DNA from: Desulfatitalea alkaliphila
Lineage (GTDB): Bacteria > Desulfobacterota > Desulfobacteria > Desulfobacterales > Desulfosarcinaceae
Length of the DNA stretch: 64,000 bases
Reading direction: 5' to 3'
NCBI RefSeq assembly: GCF_022968795.1
Contig: NZ_JALJRB010000002.1
Location: forward strand, 186,001 to 250,000
The position numbers were made by a program, and so were the translations under genes. A model generated the notes under the pieces. It saw nothing but the letters and a program-made list of their open reading frames with translations. It had not been told where the DNA came from and made no database searches. Shown here piece by piece: positions 55,262 through 63,008 of the stretch. How positions within the stretch are numbered: the first letter of the stretch is position 1; each line of letters starts with the position of its first letter.

Positions 55262-55537
55262 TTACAAGCGTTCGAGGGCATCCTCCAGGGCTGCGTCCAC
55301 CAAGTGAGTGTAAATCTCGGTGGTCGAGATGTCCTGGTGCCCGAGCGCCCGTTGGACCACGAGAAGGTCGGAGGTGGCCGCATACAGGTGGGTGGCGAAG
55401 GTGTGGCGCAGTCCATGCGGGCTGATGCCCTTGTCAATGCCGGCCCTGGTCAGCCAGTGTTTGACACGGTTGGCCACCTGGCCCGGAGAAATCCGCGTTC
55501 CGCGGTTGGATAGAAAAAGGGCCCTTCGCGAGCACAT
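55262..55537 (-). pseudogene. Tyrosine recombinase, C-terminal fragment
   Basis: 91 codons covering only the catalytic end: [11 protein letters not shown] (H-x-x-R), [14 protein letters not shown] with the nucleophilic Tyr. The N-terminal core-binding half and first catalytic Arg are missing, so it is a remnant. An integrase remnant inside the island is a sign of an ancient mobile element. Confidence 0.85.
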
Positions 55538-55805
55538 GCAGATGCGGCTGCTCTTCTGGAATTTGTGGCATCAAAATGTGAGGTTTCATACTCAATAGGC
55601 ATACTATGACCCCATCGAATTGTCCAGCGATTTTTGTGTGCTACCAGAACTTATTGAGAAGTTACGAATAATCGTTACAGATCGACGCATGGCGTATTAG
55701 CGACGACCAAGCTCGTTGCATACGTCCTCCTCCAGCCGACGCTTTTCACCCTTCCCCGGTAAGTAGCCCCCCATCATAAAGCCTCATCTGGCACAAGCCA
55801 TTTGT
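55538..55805. other. Decayed intergenic stretch
   Basis: About 270 bp past the recombinase fragment with no gene, and no clear continuation of the recombinase N-terminal half. Confidence 0.5.
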
Positions 55806-56120
55806 GTGCCCATTTACATCGACTTGATCGAAAGGGATAACTTGGAATGCAACGCCCAACCAGAACAAAACCATTCCGTCCCGGACACCACCGGGTTCAT
55901 CATCGCGCCCATGGCCGCGGCCGCCGCCCTGGATTCGGCCGCCTTCAGCAAGGTCAATGCCTCCGAAGCGGTTCCAGCCACCTGGGAGGAGCGAGCTCGT
56001 AAGGCCTGGGAATACTATGTCGAAGAGCCCCTGGTAGGCTGTTTTTTCGTTGATGGAGCTTACTTACCGGAAATTTCAAGGATGCGTCGGAAACGCCCAA
56101 AGTCGCTATCTGCCCGATAA
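55806..56120 (+). CDS. Hypothetical protein, possibly a fragment
   Basis: 104 aa, not recognised. The middle (TWEERARKAWEYYVEEPLVGCFF) has a look found in phage structural proteins, but the evidence is too thin to name it. Surrounding sequence is decayed, so this may be part of a broken gene or fortuitous. Confidence 0.25.
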   Translation: MPIYIDLIERDNLECNAQPEQNHSVPDTTGFIIAPMAAAAALDSAAFSKVNASEAVPATWEERARKAWEYYVEEPLVGCFFVDGAYLPEISRMRRKRPKSLSAR

Positions 56121-56280
56121 AGTAGTTGTTCTTTAAACAATCGGTGAAATTTCGCCTTGCACAAGACTCGGCGTATGTTATATTTTGCATTTCCTTCAGC
56201 TCTGTTGATGAAGGAGCTTTCTGTGGATGATTTGAACCCCTTGGAAAGACATCGCCTGCGTGAGGCCGTACGAAAATACG

Positions 56281-57017
56281 GATGACGGGTTGTCAATTTC
56301 CAGCCCAGGCGGTTTTGTCGAAGGGGTGACCCTCCAGAACCTGCTTGTGGCGCACCCCGATCACGAAATCCACTGCTGGCGGATATTGTAAAACGCATCG
56401 GCCTGGCGGAACGGACAGGGCGCGGTATCGATCGGATCTACAAGGGCATGCTGCGCTATGGCCGGCCCGCTCCGGATTACGGCATTTCGGACGATTACAC
56501 AGTGACAGTCCGAATGTCCAGTGCAGAATCAGATTTTAACTTTCTTGAAATGATATTGTCCCATGAAGACCGAACTGGACGGGCTATGCCCATAGATAGC
56601 ATGATTATCCTTTCGAGGCTTCGCTACGAACGAAGATTGACCACGGCCGATCTGGCCCCCTCGACCCAGAATTCTGAACAGGAAACACGCTCCGCTCTTG
56701 AAAAACTGGCAGAAGCGGGATTGGTTGAAGCCCATGGATCAGGTCGCGGCCGGACTTACATGCTCAGCGCGAAAGTATATCGCACCACTTGTCAGAAAGC
56801 TGCCCATATCCGCCAGGCCGGTTTCGCCCCCATTCAGCAAGAGCAAATGGTCCTTAACTATATCGACAAGCATGGCTCCATAAAAAGGGCTGAGGCCATG
56901 GATTTATGCCGAATAACAAAGGATTAGGCCTATAAACTTCTCAGCCGATTGAAAGATACCGGAAAAATTGAACAAAAAGGAGAAAGAAAGGGAGCGGTTT
57001 ATATACGAAAACGGTAA
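56281..57017 (+). pseudogene. AlbA/Schlafen-type ATP-binding protein, C-terminal remnant
   Basis: The reading GLSISSPGGFVEGVTLQNLL then PRSRNPLLADIVKRIGLAERTG (after a frameshift near 56352) then MLRYGRPAPDYG is the pattern of the C-terminal part of COG2865-type ATP-binding proteins. The frame continues to 56924, where TAG interrupts ITKD/AYKLLSRLK; the codon at 56925 is CAG in related reading, so a nonsense mutation is likely. After it the frame resumes to 57015-57017. Two lesions, no N-terminus. Confidence 0.72.
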
Positions 57018-57106
57018 ACACTCGGCGCAATTCTATGCGCCCGGCTATGCGCTTGACGCATATATATACGAACCTGCTTCATTTTTATCCATCAGGATAG
57101 GCGGAT

Positions 57107-58369
57107 ATGGCGAAGGAACGTAAAGAAGGAAATGCTCTGGCCGAGTTACTGGAGGCGGCGCCGCATAAAGTTCTCTCTAAGCTGATTACAGAGCTTACGG
57201 TGATGTTTCCCGATGTCCGGCGGGAATGTTTCGATTTTCTGAAATCCCAGTCTACAGTTTCCAAGGCCCTTATAAAACGCTCTGAAGGCGAGGCCGTCCT
57301 GGCCCTTTGGTCGGAACTGGCGCCGGATCTGGATGAACTGGATATGTACGGCGGTGGCGATTATGGCACCGAGGATCATGTGGCCGAGCTGTTGGATCAG
57401 ATTCGAGAGCGGCTGGAATCCAAGGAGGTGGACGCCGATTACCGGCGCGAGCTTCTGGACCTTGTCCTGCCGCTTATCAAAAGCGGCAATGCCGGTATGG
57501 ACGACATGCTTGATGATGTGGCTTATGCCGCTTGTTATAATGACAGCGATCTGCGAGGGCTGGCCCAGGCTTTTGAGGCGATGAACAAGGAGTGGAGGAC
57601 GGCACGGGCCCGCGATATCTACCGCCGTCTCGGGGATCGGGACAAATATCTTGAGCTGCGTGCCGGACGGATGGAATACGGCACCGATTACCATGACCTG
57701 GCTGCATTTTATTGGGAATCCGGTGAAAAGGAAAAAGCCATGCAGGTGGCTGAGGAGGGGCTGGAAAAAGCGAAAGGGCGCATGGATGAACTGCGCGGGT
57801 TTGTTGCGGGACGGGCCCGGGAGGCGGGTGATCGTGAAAAATACATGGCCCTTCAGCTCGACCAGACCACTGACGACTTGACCTGGGGAAAATACAAGGA
57901 TTTCGAGCAACTGTGCAGTGCCGCTGAATGGCGTCTTTTCGAGCCGAAAATTGTCTTGCAGTTGAAACAGGCCGGGAGATCGGAGCGGCTGAAAATCCAC
58001 ATGCACCGCAACGAGTACGATCAAGCCGTGGCTCTTTTATCCAAGGGCCGCTATCCGATGTCGGCCTGGGACGGCGGCTATGAAGTCCAGGTGGCCAAAG
58101 AGCTTGAAAAGGATTTCCCCGAAGAAATTCTAAAATATTATCTTTCCGGACTCGGTAATTTAAACCGCAATGATCAGCGCAAGGAGTACGCCCGCAAGGC
58201 CAAGTTGATGGCCAAGGTACGACATGTGCTGGTCGAGGTGCTCGACGACAAACCGCGTTGGGAAAAGTTTGCGCGCAAGGTCAAGAAGGACAATTTCCGG
58301 CGTTCGGCGTTTCAGCAGGAATTTGCCGATTCGGTGCCGGGCTGGCGGGAGTTGGGCGGACCGGCTTGA
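57107..58369 (+). CDS. Uncharacterised helical-repeat protein, first gene of a three-gene operon
   Basis: 420 aa, all-helical with TPR-like repeats (e.g. ELRAGRMEYGTDYHDLAAFYWESGEKEKAMQVAEEGLEKA in pieces). Basic and acidic residues alternate; no catalytic motif or membrane segment is seen. I do not recognise a specific function; it resembles SWIM-associated/DUF6880-like proteins. It begins a tight group: the next gene starts 16 nt later and the third overlaps the second. No close ribosome-binding site is obvious. Confidence 0.78.
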   Translation: MAKERKEGNALAELLEAAPHKVLSKLITELTVMFPDVRRECFDFLKSQSTVSKALIKRSEGEAVLALWSELAPDLDELDMYGGGDYGTEDHVAELLDQIRERLESKEVDADYRRELLDLVLPLIKSGNAGMDDMLDDVAYAACYNDSDLRGLAQAFEAMNKEWRTARARDIYRRLGDRDKYLELRAGRMEYGTDYHDLAAFYWESGEKEKAMQVAEEGLEKAKGRMDELRGFVAGRAREAGDREKYMALQLDQTTDDLTWGKYKDFEQLCSAAEWRLFEPKIVLQLKQAGRSERLKIHMHRNEYDQAVALLSKGRYPMSAWDGGYEVQVAKELEKDFPEEILKYYLSGLGNLNRNDQRKEYARKAKLMAKVRHVLVEVLDDKPRWEKFARKVKKDNFRRSAFQQEFADSVPGWRELGGPA

Positions 58370-58385
58370 TAGCAAAGGACATTTT

Positions 58386-59618
58386 ATGAATGCACGAAGA
58401 TCCAAGAGAAACAAGGACCTCGATGCTTTGGAAAAGATGATCGAGGAGATCACGGTAGACGCATACGGTGATGACGAGCAGCTATGGGCCTTTCGGCAGG
58501 CCTTCGAGGACGAGGTCGATTTGCCGGCCGACGGCTTCGTCATCGGTGTGCCGGTTTCGATAATGACAGTTGACTACGACGGCAACGCGCGGCGCGGCTT
58601 GACGGCAAGATTTCGCCGTGAGGATGGCTCCGAACATACCGTTGCGGTGTCTGAGGTCGAATTTCCCCAAAATTCGGAAGGTGCATGGCACGTCGCCGCC
58701 TACCGCAAGTGGCTCAACCTCGATCCCTTCCCTGCGGAGGCACCCGATGCCCGTTGCAAGCAGCAGCATAAGGTAACCGCCGATGACCTCGACTTTAGCC
58801 AACCGGTCGAACTGGTCGCCCTCTCGGTCAAGGAGCGGGCCGTCCGGTGCCGCTTGTTGGAGAGCGACAAGGTCATTACGCTGCGCGCGAGCCGCCTTTG
58901 GCATGTCGTGCCTGGCGCGATCATCACGGTCAAGCCGCGGAAGCAGTGGCGTTATGCCGGTCATCCCTATCTCTCCGGAGAGATTCAATCGGCCCGGATC
59001 GAGGCGGCGGCCCTGGATCTGGTGCCGCTTGGTCTTGAAGAGATGGGCATGTGGGATCCCGGAAAGCACTATTGGGGCGAAGAGGACGAGCCCATCGAGG
59101 CGTGGACCGAGCCGATCATTGCCCATGGACCTCGCCTCGAATTTAAAATGGAGCAGGTGCTGCCCGGCCGGGACTTGGATGATCCTTTAGATGACCCCAT
59201 CACCAGGTCCAACGATCTCAAGGATGCCGGCGAATGGGCAGAGGCGGAAAAAATTTTGATGGAGCTGTGCCAGGCAGACCTGCGTTGCCTAGATGCCCAT
59301 TCGCATCTGGGCAATCTCGTCTTTGGTCACCGCCCGGAAGATGCCATTCGCCACTATGAGGTCGGTATGCGTATCGGAGAACTATCCCTGGGAAAGAACT
59401 TTTCCGACCTATTGCAATGGGGCCATATAGACAACCGCCCGTTTTTGCGCTGCATGCATGGATATGGCTTGTGCCTCTGGCGTCTTGGGCGACTTGACGA
59501 AGCTCTGAGCGTTTTTGACCGGATGCTCTGGCTGAACCCGTCGGATAATCAGGGCGTGCGGTTTCTCATTGATGAGGTAAGAGCAAAGGCAGCCTGGGAG
59601 GATCGTGAAAACGACTAA
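58386..59618 (+). CDS. Uncharacterised TPR-containing protein, second gene
   Basis: 410 aa. The N-terminal two thirds (QQHKVTADDLDFSQPVELVALSVKERAVRCRL) suggest a beta-rich region with no known motif; the C-terminal third contains a TPR-like stretch (AEAEKILMELCQADLRCLDAHSHLGNLVFG, RPEDAIRHYEVGM). It begins just after the first gene and its end overlaps the GTG start of the third by 14 nt. I do not assign a function. Confidence 0.78.
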   Translation: MNARRSKRNKDLDALEKMIEEITVDAYGDDEQLWAFRQAFEDEVDLPADGFVIGVPVSIMTVDYDGNARRGLTARFRREDGSEHTVAVSEVEFPQNSEGAWHVAAYRKWLNLDPFPAEAPDARCKQQHKVTADDLDFSQPVELVALSVKERAVRCRLLESDKVITLRASRLWHVVPGAIITVKPRKQWRYAGHPYLSGEIQSARIEAAALDLVPLGLEEMGMWDPGKHYWGEEDEPIEAWTEPIIAHGPRLEFKMEQVLPGRDLDDPLDDPITRSNDLKDAGEWAEAEKILMELCQADLRCLDAHSHLGNLVFGHRPEDAIRHYEVGMRIGELSLGKNFSDLLQWGHIDNRPFLRCMHGYGLCLWRLGRLDEALSVFDRMLWLNPSDNQGVRFLIDEVRAKAAWEDREND

Positions 59619-60981
59619 AAATCAGAGGAATACGGTGAGCCCCAGAAAGCGAAAACAGAACGATCTGCTTGAGCAGGCCATCGAAGCGGCATTATCTCCC
59701 GGAAGTTTTATTTCCTACGAAGCCGCCTGGTCGTTCGTGGACGATGTTCAAGATGTTGCCGATGAAATTGAAAAAATCATCAAAAAAGAGCCGAGACGAG
59801 CGGCCCATTTGTTCGAGACCTTCATCGCCGCTTGCCATGAAAAAGCCGAGGAGATCGACGATTCCAGCGGCAATTTCGGCATGCTGGTGGATGATCTTTT
59901 CCGTGGTTGGATCCAAGCCCGCCAGGCGGCAAACCATGATCCGGATGAAACCGCAAAGTCGCTGCTTACCTGGATGGAGGACGATCCTTTCGGATTTTGC
60001 CATGATCTTGATCGCGAGGCTGTCAAAGTGCTCGACAAAGTGGGTCTGGACGCCTTCGTTCGCCGGATACGCGCCAAGTTCGAATCCACTATGACACCGC
60101 ATGACAATGAGAAACGCTACCCCGGATACGCGCGGCGCAGGTGGGGCGGTGTGCTGAAAACTTTGCTCGCAGGCCAGCGCAATGTCGATGCCTACATAGC
60201 ACTTTGCGAGCAGACCGAGCTCGAGGCCGTGGATTGCAAGGCGATCGCCGTGATGTACCGAAGCCGGAGACGCCCCGAAGATGCGCTCACTTGGGTCGAG
60301 CGAGGTTTGGAGATAGCACGGTCGGACAGCCGAAGATCCTTTGGAGAACACGATCTGCGAGAAATGAAGCGATCCCTGCTGGCCAGGCTAAACCGCCCGG
60401 CAGATGCGCTCCAATCAGCCTGGTCCGAGTTTGAGGCACACCCCTCATCATTCTCATACAAGGAGTTGATGCGCTACGTGCCGGCCAAAGAGAAAATGGC
60501 CTGGCACCAAAAGGCCATGGAGGTTTCAGAGAGGGGCGATCTGTCCGCTCAGATTGAACTCTGGCTCGAGAGAAAAGAGAGCGACCGTCTTATATCGCGC
60601 CTTCACAAGGTCACGGATGAAGAGTTGGAAGATCTTAGCCACTACCGGACCGAGCCATTGGCACGTAAACTGGAACGCTCTCATCCTGAAATTTCTGCCA
60701 GAGTGTATCGGGCGCTCTGCATGCGAATCGTCAATGCCGGCAAGAGCAAGTATTACGACGCGGCCCTCGACAATATCGAGCATGCCAAGAAATGCTACGC
60801 CAAAGCAGGGCTCAATGCCGACTGGCAGGCGGTGGTTGCCGATGTGCGCGCAAGGCACTTTCGCAAGAAGGGATTTATGGCCGAATTCGAGGATATCGTT
60901 TCCGATGCACCCAAGTATGTTGAGCCCCCCTTTCTGGAGCGTGCAAAGGCGCGCTGGCCAAGAAAACCTGTGGGCAGATGA
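59605..60981 (+). CDS. DUF6880-like helical-repeat protein, third gene
   Basis: 458 aa starting at GTG inside the end of the second gene. It is helical throughout, with TPR/SEL1-like stretches (DCKAIAVMYRSRRRPEDALTWVERGLEIA) and AKKCYAKAGLNADWQAVVADV near the end, the pattern of DUF6880 proteins. The stop is followed at 60996 by repeat copy D. Three repeat proteins in overlapping arrangement within a defence-type island suggest a functional unit of unknown role. Confidence 0.78.
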   Translation: MKTTKNQRNTVSPRKRKQNDLLEQAIEAALSPGSFISYEAAWSFVDDVQDVADEIEKIIKKEPRRAAHLFETFIAACHEKAEEIDDSSGNFGMLVDDLFRGWIQARQAANHDPDETAKSLLTWMEDDPFGFCHDLDREAVKVLDKVGLDAFVRRIRAKFESTMTPHDNEKRYPGYARRRWGGVLKTLLAGQRNVDAYIALCEQTELEAVDCKAIAVMYRSRRRPEDALTWVERGLEIARSDSRRSFGEHDLREMKRSLLARLNRPADALQSAWSEFEAHPSSFSYKELMRYVPAKEKMAWHQKAMEVSERGDLSAQIELWLERKESDRLISRLHKVTDEELEDLSHYRTEPLARKLERSHPEISARVYRALCMRIVNAGKSKYYDAALDNIEHAKKCYAKAGLNADWQAVVADVRARHFRKKGFMAEFEDIVSDAPKYVEPPFLERAKARWPRKPVGR

Positions 60982-60995
60982 GAGCAACCAGCCAA

Positions 60996-61112
60996 TTCGA
61001 ATCCGTATCTGGAAATTGAACCGCGTTCCACGTAATTGATAAACGTGCAGTTTTTCACATCGCAAGGTGACCGGTTTTTTTCAAACCCGGCACCCTCGTC
61101 CGGTCACTGGAA
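60996..61112. repeat. Dispersed palindromic repeat, copy D
   Basis: Arms TTCGAATCC (60996-61004) and GGAAATTGAA (61011-61020), then CCGCGTTCCACG in place of CCGGCGTCCGAA. The second block CAAACCCGGCACCCTCGTCC (61082-61101) is followed by GGAAATC, as in copies B and C. Degenerate copy. Confidence 0.78.
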
Positions 61113-61278
61113 ATCAAATGGACAGACCGCTACCGAAGTGATCAGTGATCGGGCTGATCATCAGAAACAGAACATGGGACTGCGGGATCTGAAGGGGATG
61201 CTGGACAAGAACCTGATCGTTGAGGTTGGCGCAGGAGCGACCGACCCGACCCGCCATTACGTATTGGCCGAGCTATGA
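61113..61278 (+). pseudogene. Winged-helix C-terminal remnant (Fic/AlbA-like)
   Basis: In one frame: [28 protein letters not shown] followed by [16 protein letters not shown] (shown in parts), the pattern of a winged-helix end of Fic- or AlbA-type proteins. It lacks an N-terminus and ribosome-binding site. Past its stop, another frame continues [14 protein letters not shown] with repeat-like AGCTATGACA/AGCTGCGACA units. Confidence 0.55.
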
Positions 61279-61324
61279 CAAGCTGCGACAGAGCTATGAC
61301 ACAAGCTGCGACATCTTGGGGCCG

Positions 61325-61429
61325 ACTTGAGGGTTGACTTGGGAGGTGAACTTGCGACAAGCTCGCGACACGACTTGTGAGATGCCCTGGCTCAGCGGCC
61401 AAGTACCGAACAAGTAACCGATCAGGTAA
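61325..61429. repeat. Direct repeat R2 (paired with 48871-48991)
   Basis: Copy of the R1 block: ACTTGAGGG, ACTTGCGACA, CTCGCGACA, CGACTTGTGA, then GCCCTGGCTCA and AAGTAACCGATCA with GTAAAT. Like R1 it stands just before a start codon (61457). Confidence 0.75.
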
Positions 61430-61456
61430 ATTCAACCCCATTCAGGAATTGGCTTT

Positions 61457-61768
61457 ATGGACACCGACGATCTGACTGAAATGGCTTGGGGCCTCATTGT
61501 CGGCGCATCCCGCGTCTCGGATACCCTGAAGGCCGAACTCGGCGCAATGGCCGGCCGCTTCAAGACCGAGGATGAATGGCTGCGAGGGGTCCGGGCTCAT
61601 CTGGTGAACATCTTCGAAGACCCTGTCGATTACGTTGACTTTTGGGATCTTGAAAACATGGAAGCTGTTACGGCATCCATGATCGGCAGTATTGCAGCGG
61701 AACTGCGTGATCGCGTGGATACTGTTTTATCAATGCCAATGAACGAACGTGGCGCACGGTCATGGTAA
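61457..61768 (+). CDS. Hypothetical small protein
   Basis: 103 aa, not recognised. The reading LKAELGAMAGRFKTEDEWLRGVRAHLVNIFEDPVDYVDFWDLE (in parts) suggests an acidic helical protein. It follows R2 directly and is the last gene of the accessory region before the cation antiporter. Confidence 0.55.
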   Translation: MDTDDLTEMAWGLIVGASRVSDTLKAELGAMAGRFKTEDEWLRGVRAHLVNIFEDPVDYVDFWDLENMEAVTASMIGSIAAELRDRVDTVLSMPMNERGARSW

Positions 61769-61832
61769 TTGTTGAGATGGCGGAACGCATCAAGCCAAAG
61801 TTTCGTAAAGATGTAAGGAGAACGGGAACTGC

Positions 61833-62834
61833 ATGACACCGGCCTTTATTGCCATCGCTCTGGGTCTCGCACTTCTGCTGTGGAGCGCCGACCGCTTTGT
61901 CGAAGGGTCGGCCGCCACCGCGCGCCATTTCGGCATGCCGCCGCTTTTGATCGGCATGGTGATCGTCGGTTTCGGCACCTCCGCGCCGGAGATGGTGGTG
62001 TCGGCCCTGGCCGCCGCGCAAGGCAATCCGGGGATCGCGCTGGGTAATGCCTACGGCTCCAACATCACCAACATCGCCCTGATCCTGGGGCTGACGGCGC
62101 TTATCAGCCCCATCGCCGTCCATTCGCAGGTACTGCGCAAGGAGTTGCCCATCCTCACGGCGGTGACCGCCCTGGCGGCATGGCAACTCCGGGATGGGGA
62201 TATCAGCCGGTTCGATGCCGTTGTGCTGCTGGCTGTCTTCGGCGGGCTGATGGCCTGGACCATCCGGCAGGGATTGCGGAAGCAAGCCGACACTCTGGGC
62301 ATCGAGATGGAGCAGGAGCTCGCAGTCCGCGCCATGCCCGTCCGCCGCGCCGTTTCCTGGCTGGTGGTGGGTCTGGCGCTGTTGATTGTCAGCTCCCGCA
62401 TCCTGGTTTGGGGCGCGCTGGAAATCGCCCATGGTTTCGGGGTCAGCGATCTGATGATCGGTCTGACCATCGTCGCGGTGGGCACCTCTTTGCCGGAACT
62501 GGCCGCGTCGCTGATCGCCACCCGCAAAGGGGAGCATGACATCGCCCTGGGCAATGTGCTCGGCTCCAACCTGTTCAACACCCTGGCGGTGGTGGGTATC
62601 GCCGGGGCAATTCACCCAATGGCCGTGGGGCCGGAGGTCTTCAAGCGGGACATGCTGGTCATGGCCGCCCTGACCTTGTCGCTGTTCGTCATCGGCTACG
62701 GGTTCCGGGGGCCGGGCCGCATCAACCGCATCGAGGGCGCGGCGCTGCTGGCCTGTTATGCAGGGTACACCGCCTACCTGATCGGCACGGTTTTCGTGGG
62801 GCAAGCATCGGCCCGACTGTTATCCATCCAATGA
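61833..62834 (+). CDS. CaCA-family cation antiporter (YrbG-like)
   Basis: 333-aa membrane protein with about ten helices. Both alpha-repeat signatures are visible: VGFGTSAPEMVVSALAA with GNAYGSNITNI, and VAVGTSLPELAASL with GNVLGSNLFN, typical of calcium/sodium exchangers (YrbG group). Core-genome-like base use marks the end of the island. Confidence 0.92.
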   Translation: MTPAFIAIALGLALLLWSADRFVEGSAATARHFGMPPLLIGMVIVGFGTSAPEMVVSALAAAQGNPGIALGNAYGSNITNIALILGLTALISPIAVHSQVLRKELPILTAVTALAAWQLRDGDISRFDAVVLLAVFGGLMAWTIRQGLRKQADTLGIEMEQELAVRAMPVRRAVSWLVVGLALLIVSSRILVWGALEIAHGFGVSDLMIGLTIVAVGTSLPELAASLIATRKGEHDIALGNVLGSNLFNTLAVVGIAGAIHPMAVGPEVFKRDMLVMAALTLSLFVIGYGFRGPGRINRIEGAALLACYAGYTAYLIGTVFVGQASARLLSIQ

Positions 62835-63008
62835 TGCCCTGGCGACCCTTTTTTGCGAACGCACGGTTAAGAGTTGTCGCCAACGGGCGATAATGGATTA
62901 ATGAAGGGATTTCCATTTCCGGGCAATCGCCGCCGGGGACTGACGCCGGAGCGCACGGCATATGCCCCTTGCGGGGGTGTTCATAGTAACGATTTGCTGC
63001 AAGGACCC

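Noticed and set aside
51276-61112. Palindromic repeats as integron attC sites
   Set aside because: The core GTTRRRY/RYYYAAC ends were not identified, so I kept them as an unclassified repeat family.
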